A DNA stretch of 7,543 bases from QWPN01 sp044360305 (GCA_044360305.1 JBIKKQ010000162.1:1-7543), one strand, 5' to 3'. Positions 1-6,078 are shown, numbered from the stretch's first letter. Notes: a model not told the origin generated them from the letters alone. Made by a program: numbers and translations.

Positions 1-1208
1 GCGAGTGCCGTGACGGCGGACCGAAGCTTGTGATTCGGGGCGAACACCCCGTGATAGCGATGCCGGTGCTTCCGCGGCCGGGGCACGAGATCGGCCAGCC
101 GGTCCAAGAAGTCAAACGGCGAGAGTTCGACGACGCCGTTGGCACCCGGGCGTGTGGACTTCCGCCCGCGCCCCGGGCCGACCCAGTTGGCCGCCTTGTG
201 CCGTGGCAGCACGTAGCGGACGCGACTGATGCGGCCATCTTCACTGCACCTCACGGAGAGCCTTTCCAGCGCGAAGCGCGGACGGGCACAGTATCGCAGC
301 AGGCGCTCGAGACTCTGAAAATAGCTCGGCACGTCGCGGTCGATGAGCGTGATCCGGACGCTTGCGTCCACCGAGAACCCACTGTTTTCTCGAGCGACCA
401 TGTCGGCGGCCGCATCGGCGTCGAGGAGCCGCTGCATGCGGAACCAACGCACGACACGACGTCGCACGCGTTCGGTGAGGGTTGCGAGGTCCGCGGTCGT
501 GATCGGCCGTGCAGGGAAAAACTTTGCGGAGTAGCCGTCAGAACTTTGCGTGAACGCGCCGTCGGTCACGCACGCATGGAGGTGGACGTGGCGATTCATC
601 GCCGATCCGAACCGGTGAAGGAAGGAGACGGCGCCCGGGCGTGGCCGAGGAGCCGCCGGGGCATCATCTCCACATGAGCCGCCCGCTGCTTCGCAGAGGA
701 GTCGCTCAGCGCAGAGCAGCCGTTCGATCTCGCTGAGAAAGATCCGCGTCAGGGCCGCCACTGCCTGGGGCCGGTCAGCAAGGAATCCTCTGAGCCGCTT
801 TGGCACCGAAACCACCCATTGCCGGACAGGCACCGGGGGTATGACGCGGTCGACGAGATGCGCAGCTGTCTGTGCCATCCGGCGGCCGTTGCAGGAGGGA
901 CAGACGCCGCGGCCCTTGCACGAGAAGGCCACGACAAAACCCTGCCCGCATGAAGCACAGCGTGCCCTGCCGAATCCAAAGCAGAGGATGCCACAGGCGA
1001 GGTATGACCGTAGCTCCCGTTCGACGTGCGCCGAGACGGGCTGCTCGACGACCGACCGATTCTCAAGCCAGCCTTCGAGGTGCTCTGCGACGACCTTGTA
1101 GAGCGGCGTCCTCTCCGGCCGGCGTCGCTCGTAGCGGCGGGAACTTGCCGTGCCGCAGTGTGGGCGGACTTTCGGCCGCGTCGGAGGCGCGGCGAGTGCG
1201 GCGACCAT
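1..1208 (-). CDS. IS91-family transposase, C-terminus beyond left edge
   Basis: The frame is open for 402 codons from ATG at 1208 to the window edge; an in-frame TAG lies about 15 codons upstream of that ATG. It should be an HUH single-strand transposase moving DNA by rolling-circle-like transfer. Visible in order: an N-terminal zinc-binding region with Cys84, Cys87, Cys97, Cys103 and Cys106 (CASCGQG, then CPSCNGRR); the typical RQWVVSVPKRLR segment at 129-140; the metal-binding HUH motif NRHVHLHACVTDGAF at 205-219 (His207, 209, 211); RYCARPRFALERL at 305-317; and the family signature YHGVFAPNHKLRSAV at 385-399. About 100 C-terminal residues would be expected beyond the edge. I could not assign the catalytic tyrosine(s) with certainty; Tyr296 and Tyr306 are candidates. 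No stops or frameshifts were seen in the visible part, so the gene may be intact. Confidence 0.92.
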   Translation of the reverse strand, partial: MVAALAAPPTRPKVRPHCGTASSRRYERRRPERTPLYKVVAEHLEGWLENRSVVEQPVSAHVERELRSYLACGILCFGFGRARCASCGQGFVVAFSCKGRGVCPSCNGRRMAQTAAHLVDRVIPPVPVRQWVVSVPKRLRGFLADRPQAVAALTRIFLSEIERLLCAERLLCEAAGGSCGDDAPAAPRPRPGAVSFLHRFGSAMNRHVHLHACVTDGAFTQSSDGYSAKFFPARPITTADLATLTERVRRRVVRWFRMQRLLDADAAADMVARENSGFSVDASVRITLIDRDVPSYFQSLERLLRYCARPRFALERLSVRCSEDGRISRVRYVLPRHKAANWVGPGRGRKSTRPGANGVVELSPFDFLDRLADLVPRPRKHRHRYHGVFAPNHKLRSAVTAL

Positions 1209-1223
1209 GGGCGCACCGGGGCA

Positions 1224-1256
1224 TGGACGGGTAAAGTGTGCGCACGTACACTATTG
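1224..1256 (+). promoter_or_regulatory. Promoter/operator-like site resembling the one at 5784-5816
   Basis: On the plus strand TGGACG (1224-1229), a 17-nt spacer and TACACT (1247-1252) form a sigma70-like pair. The palindrome TGTGC-N4-GTACA lies at 1237-1250. Read on the minus strand, the 21 bases from 1256 down to 1236 match plus-strand 5784-5804 at 18 of 21 positions without a gap. The site sits 28-48 bp upstream of the transposase ATG, so it could also act as an operator for that gene. As a promoter it would fire away from the transposase into sequence with no recognisable gene. Function is inferred. Confidence 0.4.
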
Positions 1257-1320
1257 CGGTGACACGGCCGATGCGAGCGACCCTCACCAGAGCCCCCTTG
1301 CCAACCCGTGCCGGGCTTTG

Positions 1321-1364
1321 TCCAACGGTCACCATGGAGGAACTCCCGCATGGTGACGGTTGGA
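1321..1364. repeat. 16-bp-arm inverted repeat, probable IS91 end palindrome
   Basis: The left arm TCCAACGGTCACCATG (1321-1336) pairs with CATGGTGACGGTTGGA (1349-1364) at 15 of 16 positions around a 12-bp spacer. The spacer region itself contains a GGAG/CTCC pair. It lies about 110 bp upstream of the transposase start, between that gene and the recombinase remnant. IS91-type elements carry subterminal hairpins at both ends that their HUH transposase reads; the end upstream of the gene is terIS. Assignment as terIS is inferred from position and shape. No poly-T follows, so it is not a convincing terminator. Confidence 0.75.
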
Positions 1365-1420
1365 TCACGATCGGCAGGGCGGGCCACCGGCACGGCGTTG
1401 ATCGAGAACCGGGCGACCAT

Positions 1421-2115
1421 CTGCGGCTCTGGCTGTCGGGCAATCCACGCCAGTCGCTTATTCACATCCGCTGTCAGGTCGGCGAGGAAGTCATCGGTGA
1501 AGAGCGTCGCCATGACAGCGCGAAGCACCGCAGCGTCGATGAACCGGGCCGACGTGTAGCCCCGGTTCGTGCAGCCCTTGATGCCGCGCGAGGCTTTGAT
1601 GCAACAGAAGCTCTGATACTTCCCGACCGAGCGGCCGAGGATCATCGGATGGCCTCATTATCCGCAGATTGGCCGAACGAGCACCTTCGGGTGGAGGTCC
1701 ATGCGCTGGATTGTTTTCCGTTGATCCTTCGCCTTGCGACCACAGGACTCGCTCCCCCGGCCGAGCTTCTGCTTCACGGACTCTGCCAGCTCATCCGACA
1801 GGATCCGCAGGTGCGGGACGTCCCGCCAGATCGATGCCGACTCCGGGGCGGCTGGATGTTGTCGCCACGGCGGAAGGCGTCGTCCATGCGGCGCTTCACC
1901 TTGGATCGCAGCTGGGTGATGAACACTTCGTTCATCGAGCCGAAGACCGGCAGGAGGAGCGAGGACTGGGGGTTGGCACTGTCGAAGCCATCGCTGGCGC
2001 CGACGACGCGGACCCCGGTCTCGTCAGCGAGTTCCCCGAGCCGCAGCGACTCGATCGTGTTGCGGCTCATCCGGCACAGGTCGTCGATCAGGAACCGGGG
2101 ATGAGAAAGAATCAC
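1421..2115 (-). pseudogene. Decayed large serine recombinase
   Basis: Two blocks of a resolvase-type recombinase survive on the minus strand. The first (about 2115-1850) reads LIDDLCRMSRNTIESLRL, GVRVVGASDGFDSANPQSS and KVKRRMDDAFRRGDNIQPP, the second half of the catalytic domain. The N-terminal strand with the nucleophilic serine is absent, and a stop lies just upstream at 2149-2151. Near 1845-1850 the frame shifts (GVGID continues one frame over), and the middle recombinase domain is missing. The second block (about 1835-1421) reads ILSDELAESVKQKLG, HPKVLVRPICG, then TAA TGA at 1660-1655, then MILGRSVGKYQSF, GCTNRGYTSARFIDAAV and DDFLADLTADVNKRL, a zinc-ribbon and coiled-coil region. Similarity fades near 1421, close to the IS91-type palindrome. 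It cannot encode a working recombinase. Confidence 0.87.
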
Positions 2116-2163
2116 CGCCGGCACGGCCGTCGTCGTTGTTGAGACCAATCATGGTTGAAACCT

Positions 2164-2222
2164 CGGAGGCAATTGAAGTGCCTCCGGGGTGGAGCAGGGG
2201 GGCGGGCGTGCGGCCCGCCCCC
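2164..2222. repeat. Two adjacent perfect stem-loops
   Basis: The first hairpin has arms CGGAGGCA (2164-2171) and TGCCTCCG (2179-2186) around a 7-nt loop. The second has 10-bp arms GGGGGCGGGC (2198-2207) and GCCCGCCCCC (2213-2222) around the loop GTGCG. Neither is followed by a T-run on either strand, so intrinsic termination is not well supported. They lie just beyond the truncated N-terminus of the recombinase remnant, where an element end would be plausible. GC-rich DNA makes short palindromes common, but a perfect 10-bp stem is less expected. Confidence 0.7.
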
Positions 2223-2290
2223 GCCGACTTCTACGAACAGTTGATCCAAGACGAAGCCACCCATCGCAGCCTCGCGCTCGACCCGATCAG

Positions 2291-2351
2291 CGCACATCGT
2301 GCGGGGCGAGATTCTCGCCCCAGGGACGATTCCTTGGCAGGGCAATCCTGC
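2291..2351. repeat. Cluster of three further stem-loops
   Basis: Three perfect inverted repeats follow one another: CGCAC/GTGCG with a 3-nt loop (2291-2303); GGGGCGAG/CTCGCCCC with loop ATT (2303-2321), sharing one base with the first; and GCAGG/CCTGC with a 5-nt loop (2337-2351). With the pair at 2164-2222 they give five stems in under 200 bp. No protein-coding gene was recognised between 2116 and 2446 on either strand. The remainder of that gap shows nothing further except a weak GCCG-TTCA-CGGC hairpin at 2400-2411, downstream of the HxlR gene. Confidence 0.55.
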
Positions 2352-2446
2352 TGATAGAGACTGAATCCATTCATGGGGGAAAGGTCAGAATTAAGCACAG
2401 CCGTTCACGGCGGCGGATGGGGAGCAACGCGACGGCAGGGGACGGT

Positions 2447-2791
2447 TCACACCACGGGCTTCATCCGGGCCTCCGTGCCCTTGATGTGCATCAGCCCCCA
2501 GTCTCGCAACGCCGCAAGAACGGGCAGCAGTGACTTACCCTTTGAAGTGAGGCGATAGCCTTGCCGACCCGCCGTCGGGCCGGGGCTGAACGACTCGGCC
2601 AGCCCGGAGCGAACAAGCCGATCCAGCCGGTCGGCAAGGATGTTCGAGGCGATCCGCTCAGGGGAAGCGGAAAACTCCTTGAAGAGCGTCTTGCCGCAGG
2701 CCATGTCTCGAACGACGAGCAACGTCCACTTGTCTCCCATGAGATCCAGCGTGCACGCCACCGGGCATACCGAACGCTTTGTCAGCTTCAC
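2447..2791 (-). CDS. HxlR-family winged-helix transcriptional regulator
   Basis: A 114-aa dimeric DNA-binding regulator of the MarR/HxlR type, of normal family length. CPVACTLDLMGDKWTLLVVRDM (residues 9-30) is the family signature. The recognition helix region TLFKEFSASPERIASNILADRL spans about 35-56, and the wing and dimer helix are in GYRLTSKGKSLLPVLAALRDWG (79-100). I chose GTG at 2791 because AGAGG lies 5 nt upstream of it and because the family domain begins there; a longer reading to 2902 would only translate the operator region. It is divergent from the Fe-S/SCP2 gene, with about 110 bp between the start codons, so it probably controls that gene and itself. Cys9 occupies a position where some relatives (HypR/YodB type) sense electrophiles or disulfide stress; whether this one does is unknown. 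Confidence 0.95.
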   Translation of the reverse strand: MKLTKRSVCPVACTLDLMGDKWTLLVVRDMACGKTLFKEFSASPERIASNILADRLDRLVRSGLAESFSPGPTAGRQGYRLTSKGKSLLPVLAALRDWGLMHIKGTEARMKPVV

Positions 2792-2827
2792 AAACGACCT
2801 CTTCGATGAAACCGCTTTCCGGATAAC

Positions 2828-2858
2828 TTGACAGGAACGGCAAGACTTGCAATATACA
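2828..2858 (+). promoter_or_regulatory. Promoter of the Fe-S/SCP2 gene
   Basis: A perfect -35 TTGACA lies at 2828-2833. A -10 is offered by AATATA (2851-2856, 17-nt spacer) or TATACA (2853-2858, 19-nt spacer); neither hexamer is ideal. This is the only AT-rich stretch in the neighbourhood and lies about 45-75 bp upstream of the chosen start. The weak -10 lies inside the inverted-repeat array. Confidence 0.6.
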
Positions 2859-2881
2859 AGCAAACACTTGCAGTTCGCAAG
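2840..2881. promoter_or_regulatory. CTTGC/GCAAG inverted-repeat array, probable HxlR operator
   Basis: Five CTTGC or GCAAG half-sites, one with an alternative fit, stand in 42 bp: GCAAG 2840-2844, CTTGC 2846-2850, CAAGC 2857-2861, CTTGC 2867-2871 and GCAAG 2877-2881. They form an imperfect 15-bp palindrome at 2846-2860 and a perfect-arm one at 2867-2881, centred 21 bp apart (two helical turns). The first covers the -10 and the second covers the probable transcription start. This suits repression by a dimeric regulator encoded next door. The binding protein is inferred. Confidence 0.65.
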
Positions 2882-2890
2882 CGCAGGACC

Positions 2891-2897
2891 GGAGAGG
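2891..2897 (+). promoter_or_regulatory. Ribosome binding site fixing a TTG start at 2904
   Basis: GGAGAGG lies 6 nt upstream of TTG at 2904, in frame with the Fe-S/SCP2 protein. The earlier in-frame TTG at 2847 lies within the promoter/operator and has no such site, so the TTG at 2904 is preferred. Confidence 0.7.
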
Positions 2898-2903
2898 CTC
2901 ACG

Positions 2904-4238
2904 TTGGCTGCATACGATCAACACCCGTCCGTCACCGCCCTCCGGAGCCGGACACGGCAGGCTCGCCCCGACACGCTCCCCGCCGAGGAACTCCGCCGCT
3001 TGTGTCTGGACGCTGGGGCCGATGATGTCGGTTTTGTGCGGATTGACCGGCCGGATATCGCTTCGGAAAAAGCGGGCGTTCTCCGGGTCTTTCCCGCGGC
3101 CAAGATTCTCATCAGCGTGGTCTGCCGGATGAACCGGGAACCGGTCCGAAGCCCAGCCCGGTCCGTTGCCAACCTCGAGTTTCACAAGACCGGCGACCAC
3201 GTGAACGAGGTGGCCCGGGAAATCGTGCGGCGGCTCGAAGACCGGGGGATCCGGGCCATGAACGCCCCGATGGGCTTTCCGATGGAGATGTCGGACTTCC
3301 CGGGGAAGATCTGGGTGGTGTCCCACAAACCGGTGGCCGTGGCAGCGGGACTCGGGCAGATGGGGTTGCATCGCAACGTCATCCATCCACGGTTCGGATC
3401 GTTCGTTCTGTTGGGAACGATTTTTGTCGATGTCGATGTCGATCGGGAATCTCAGCCTGTCGAATACAACCCCTGCGTCACCTGCAAGCTGTGCGTCGCC
3501 GCATGCCCGGTGGGGGCGATCAAGCCGCAGGGCGGTTTCGATGCCAGTGCCTGCGTCACCCACAATTATCGAGAGTTTCTTCACGGCTTCACGGACTGGG
3601 TTGAACACGTTGCCGACAGCCGCAACGCACGGGACTACCGGACACGAGTCAACGATCAAGAGTCGGTCTCGATGTGGCAGAGCCTGAGTTTCGGGGCCAA
3701 CTACAAAGCCGCCTACTGTCTGGCGGTCTGCCCGGCAGGAGAGGATGTCCTGGCTCCGTTTCTCGACCAACGGCCGGCGTTTCTCGCTGAGATCGTGAAG
3801 CCGCTGCAGCAGAAGAAGGAAACCATTTACGTCGTTCCCGGATCAGACGCCGACGAGTACGTCAGTCGGGTGTTTCCCCACAAGGCGAAGCAGCACGTCA
3901 ACAGCTTACGCCCAACGACAATCGCCGGGTTTCTTGACACCATGCACGTCGTCTTCCAAGCAGGTCGATCCAAGGGCATCGACGCCGTGTATCACCTGAT
4001 CTTCACCGGGCGGGAGCCACAAGAGGCTACCGTGACGATCCGGCAGCAGTCCTTGACGGTGCAACGGGGGTTGATCGGCAAGCCGGACTGCACGGTCAAG
4101 GCAGACTCCCGGGCATGGCTGGGCTTTCTCCGCAAAGAACGGAGCATCGGCTGGGCGCTCCTTACCGGTCAGATACGGGTCCGTGGCGGTCTCAGCCGAT
4201 TTCAAGCGTTCGGGCGCTGTTTTCCCAACGGGGCATGA
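2904..4238 (+). CDS. QueG-like 4Fe-4S protein with C-terminal SCP2 domain
   Basis: A 444-aa soluble protein. Residues about 26-185 resemble the cobalamin-type N-terminal region of the QueG (COG1600)/reductive-dehalogenase relatives, with the motif AGLGQMGLHRN at 148-158. A ferredoxin site CVTCKLCVAACP gives Cys191, 194, 197 and 201. A second set is thinner: Cys217 and CLAVCP (Cys272, Cys276), where QueG normally has CxxCxxxCP; alanine sits at the first cysteine position. Residues about 338-441 look like an SCP2 sterol/lipid-binding fold (TIAGFLDTMHVVF, then GKPDCTVKADSRAWLGFLRK and LLTGQIRVRGGL). True QueG lacks an SCP2 domain and acts in tRNA queuosine synthesis, so I do not call it queG. 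A redox reaction on a hydrophobic substrate is an inference. It is divergent from and probably controlled by the HxlR gene. Start chosen from GGAGAGG 6 nt before TTG. Confidence 0.9.
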   Translation: MAAYDQHPSVTALRSRTRQARPDTLPAEELRRLCLDAGADDVGFVRIDRPDIASEKAGVLRVFPAAKILISVVCRMNREPVRSPARSVANLEFHKTGDHVNEVAREIVRRLEDRGIRAMNAPMGFPMEMSDFPGKIWVVSHKPVAVAAGLGQMGLHRNVIHPRFGSFVLLGTIFVDVDVDRESQPVEYNPCVTCKLCVAACPVGAIKPQGGFDASACVTHNYREFLHGFTDWVEHVADSRNARDYRTRVNDQESVSMWQSLSFGANYKAAYCLAVCPAGEDVLAPFLDQRPAFLAEIVKPLQQKKETIYVVPGSDADEYVSRVFPHKAKQHVNSLRPTTIAGFLDTMHVVFQAGRSKGIDAVYHLIFTGREPQEATVTIRQQSLTVQRGLIGKPDCTVKADSRAWLGFLRKERSIGWALLTGQIRVRGGLSRFQAFGRCFPNGA

Positions 4239-4407
4239 AGTGCCCGTAGCCGACCTCGAGGAGCCGCACCTGAAGACGCTGACCTGGCTGCCAAGCAGAC
4301 CCGGGGCCATGGCGGCCGGGTGGGGGTCGAAGTCGGCGGCCCAGGCCAGGGGACCGTGCGTTGGGTGGCTTGAGCGAGAGCCCACGGAACGCCGATAGGA
4401 GGGCCGT

Positions 4408-5082
4408 ATGCCGCCGCAGACATTCCTTCCCGGTCCGCAGCCCCAGACGGTGCGAACGCCGCAGGGCCAGACGCTTCCGGTGCCCCCCGACTGGGAACTC
4501 CTGCCACCGGGTGACGCCGCCCTGACCCGCCGCGTGAAGGCCGCCGGGGAGTTTTGGCTGGTTCAGGAGAAGGTCGGCCGCAAGATGTTTTCGCGAGGCA
4601 TCTGGGCCCCGCGGGACACGATCGCCACGATCCGGCAGGAACTGGCCGGCGAGCGCTCGACGGAGGGGTATGCCCGGCGCCGCGAGGCGGACTCCCGGCG
4701 CCGCGAAGTCAGGCAGGCCGTGTACGTCGAGGATTTCCAGGCGGCGGTCGTGACGTTCCTGGCGTTTCACGAGCGGCACGCGGACCTCGCCCTCACACTG
4801 GCCCGGTCGGTCGCCAGCCACGCCACACCGGTCGGCAGTGGCACCGTTGCCCGGACGCAGCGAATCCCGATCGAACGTCGGGCCGAGGCGGCCGTGATCG
4901 CCTGGCTGCGGCACCAGACGACCGGCTACGACACCATGAAGATTCCTCGCGTCAAGGGAGGCCGGCGAGAAGTCCGCCGGATGCTGGCCCAGAGGTCGAG
5001 AGAACTGCTGGCCGGGTACAGGCGGGGCGAGCATCCGAGTGCCGAGTGTCCGCTGCTTCGGGCTCTCGACCAGGCACGGTGA
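4408..5082 (+). CDS. DUF2293 domain-containing protein
   Basis: A 224-aa basic cytoplasmic protein starting at ATG 4408, preceded by the near-perfect Shine-Dalgarno AGGAGGG (4397-4403). Family-like blocks are PPDWELLPPGDAALTRRVKAAG (26-47), the segment GRKMFSRGIWAPRDTIATI (57-75), and the C-terminal domain with RIPIERRAEAAVIAWLRHQT (152-171), GYDTMKIPRVKGGRREVRRM (173-192) and LAQRSRELLAGYRRG. The arginine-rich C-terminus could contact nucleic acid, but the family has no known function. No signal peptide or membrane segment. The 169-bp gap from the Fe-S/SCP2 gene shows no clear promoter or terminator. It converges with the minus-strand HEPN-like gene, whose frame runs 157 bp into its 3' end. 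Confidence 0.86.
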   Translation: MPPQTFLPGPQPQTVRTPQGQTLPVPPDWELLPPGDAALTRRVKAAGEFWLVQEKVGRKMFSRGIWAPRDTIATIRQELAGERSTEGYARRREADSRRREVRQAVYVEDFQAAVVTFLAFHERHADLALTLARSVASHATPVGSGTVARTQRIPIERRAEAAVIAWLRHQTTGYDTMKIPRVKGGRREVRRMLAQRSRELLAGYRRGEHPSAECPLLRALDQAR

Positions 5083-5381
5083 CGTCGGCCGCGGGTGAGG
5101 AGCCCGGCCCGTTCGAGATGGATCTTGGCCCAGCAGAGGCGGTTCACGAATCGCGACTGCGTGTTGCCGAGCAGCAGCTGCGCCCGTTCGGCGTCGGTCA
5201 GGCCGAAGTCGCAGGCGTAGTGGCCTGCACGAAACGATGCTTTGGCGATCTTCTCGCTGGCCATTTGCAAGGCCTGAAGGGAATGGCACGGGTAGCGCCA
5301 GCCGGGACGCCCTCGAAGGTGCTCAAACAACTCCAGGTCGGCTTTTGCCTGCTTCCACCAGAGCTCCTGGGCCGCGTTCAA
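4926..5381 (-). CDS. HEPN-like protein joined to an Mrr N-terminal-like segment
   Basis: A 151-codon frame starting at TTG 5381, whose first two bases overlap the TGA of the upstream gene; GGAGG lies 8 nt before it, so the pair should be translationally coupled. Residues 5-52 (ELWWKQAKADLELFEHLRG, then CHSLQALQMASEKIAKASF) resemble the first two helices of a HEPN-like family; such proteins are usually longer, with the R-x4-6-H ribonuclease motif later, and I see no such motif in this half. Residues about 58-96 (DFGLTDAERAQLL, then SRFVNRLCWAKIHLERAGLL) resemble the winged-helix N-terminal domain of Mrr restriction enzymes. The final 50 residues lie antisense to the DUF2293 gene and look non-native. 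It may be a chimera from a deletion or recombination and may not be functional. Similarity ends near 5090, just outside the DUF2293 stop. Confidence 0.65.
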   Translation of the reverse strand: MNAAQELWWKQAKADLELFEHLRGRPGWRYPCHSLQALQMASEKIAKASFRAGHYACDFGLTDAERAQLLLGNTQSRFVNRLCWAKIHLERAGLLTRGRRHRAWSRARSSGHSALGCSPRLYPASSSLDLWASIRRTSRRPPLTRGIFMVS

Positions 5382-5725
5382 CTCTCCCGCCTCCGCGAAT
5401 TACGATGGAAGGCGACAGCGGACGCGAGTGTCCAAGTACCCGGCAGCGGCAGCGTGTTCCCCCGAATCCGTTCGTATTGCGCCGGCGTCACGTCGATGAC
5501 CAGAAGCTCGTGCTCCATCCCGGTGCCCATGTCGACGCCGTAGTTCACGGGCTCGAGGGAATCGTCAGCATCAAGCATGTCCGCGTTGATCTCGAGAAAC
5601 CGGATCTCCCGCTCGCCAGCGTTCGTGGGGAGGTACACCACCTCGGTGATGCCCTCATCCACCTTGAGGTGCTGTGTGGCGTACCACGTGGCCATCGAAT
5701 CGCGGTCGAACGCGACGGTCGGCAT
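5378..5725 (-). CDS. Conserved-looking 115-aa protein, function unknown
   Basis: I chose ATG 5725 because it follows AAAGGG at 8-nt spacing and gives a natural N-terminus, MPTVAFDRDSMATWYATQHL; the frame upstream to 5782 reads through leader DNA. The protein is acidic and soluble, with no membrane segment or signal peptide. Recognisable blocks are EGITEVVYLP, EREIRFLEIN and EHELLVIDVTPAQYERI, separated by an acidic DMLDADDSLEP stretch, which suggests a compact alpha/beta fold. I do not recognise a named domain. Its stop overlaps the HEPN-like start, so the two probably act as a pair; a regulator or antitoxin-like partner is possible but unproven. It has its own promoter with an embedded palindrome at 5784-5816. 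Confidence 0.78.
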   Translation of the reverse strand: MPTVAFDRDSMATWYATQHLKVDEGITEVVYLPTNAGEREIRFLEINADMLDADDSLEPVNYGVDMGTGMEHELLVIDVTPAQYERIRGNTLPLPGTWTLASAVAFHRNSRRRES

Positions 5726-5783
5726 GGGCAGCGCCCTTTCGGCTCGCGGCATCAAGGGAAGGAATTCATCGCACGAGACCAAG

Positions 5784-5816
5784 CAATAGTGTACGGTTGC
5801 ACACGCAGAGCGTCAA
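5784..5816 (-). promoter_or_regulatory. Promoter with TGTAC-N4-GCACA palindrome
   Basis: Reading the minus strand: -35 TTGACG (5816-5811, 5 of 6 to consensus), a spacer of exactly 17 nt, and -10 TACACT (5793-5788), about 60 bp upstream of the 115-aa gene. On the plus strand TGTAC-GGTT-GCACA at 5790-5803 is a near-perfect dyad overlapping the -10 and the spacer, placed to block RNA polymerase. The half-site is like that reported for LexA2-type repressors of Xanthomonas (TGTAC-N4-GTACA), but other regulators are possible. Confidence 0.62.
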
Positions 5817-5831
5817 TCGGGGATATGGATA

Positions 5832-5930
5832 TCACTCCTCGACGAACGAGGCGCTGTCGAGGTTCTTGACGACGAAGGTTTGGGCGGCGGCGCAGCCGTC
5901 GAAAGTGCCGCCAGATTTGGTGGCTGTCAC
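5832..5930 (-). CDS. Possible 32-aa peptide or gene remnant
   Basis: GTG at 5930 follows AGGG at about 6 nt and opens 32 codons reading MTATKSGGTFDGCAAAQTF and VVKNLDSASFVEE, then TGA. The C-terminal half reads like a natural protein end. The start codon and next three codons lie in the repeat at 5919-5936, which may mean that the ribosome-site resemblance is accidental. It could instead be the tail of a lost gene. No domain recognised. Confidence 0.22.
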   Translation of the reverse strand: MTATKSGGTFDGCAAAQTFVVKNLDSASFVEE

Positions 5931-5936
5931 CTTTTT
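5919..5936 (+). repeat. GGTG...TGTCAC-polyT repeat, copy A
   Basis: GGTGGCTGTCACC followed by five T. GGTG and CACC can pair as a short stem around GCTGT. The same core recurs at 7232-7250 and, with a one-base gap, at 6079-6097, all in the same orientation. This resembles REP-like sequences dispersed by RAYT/IS200-type transposases. Confidence 0.55.
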
Positions 5937-6078
5937 CCCTATTCGGGCCGCCGAGGTCGGCGGCCGGCACCGCCCGATCTCTTCGGTGCACGGTCACCGA
6001 CGTTGACTTTTCGAGACCGACGGCCGATGATTCTTCCGGAGACATAGCCTCGGTGCGGCTCTTCGGGGTGGCACCGCC

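Noticed and set aside
30..677. Plus-strand frame of 215 codons
   Set aside because: It is antisense to the IS91 transposase, whose frame contains the HUH motif.
749..1645. Minus-strand frame of 298 codons taken as one gene
   Set aside because: Only its first 75 or so codons are recombinase sequence; the rest crosses the palindrome and runs out of frame through the transposase gene.
1238..2104. Long plus-strand frame of 288 codons
   Set aside because: It is antisense to recognisable recombinase sequence on the minus strand and has no protein motif; it survives because the GC-rich opposite strand is coding-like.
2447..2902. A longer HxlR product starting at 2902
   Set aside because: The extra 37 codons translate the promoter/operator; GTG 2791 has AGAGG at 5 nt and starts at the domain.
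2658..3770. Minus-strand frame of 370 codons
   Set aside because: It is antisense to the Fe-S/SCP2 gene and out of frame with the HxlR gene; no motif.
4192..5289. Minus-strand frame of 365 codons
   Set aside because: It is antisense to DUF2293, which has a perfect ribosome site and conserved blocks; the product is low-complexity and arginine/proline-rich.
4554..5543. Plus-strand frame of 329 codons
   Set aside because: It overlaps DUF2293 in another frame and then runs antisense to the HEPN-like and 115-aa genes.
5932..5936. Intrinsic terminators at the poly-T runs of the repeats
   Set aside because: The stems are only 4 bp or do not pair well, and no plus-strand gene precedes them closely.
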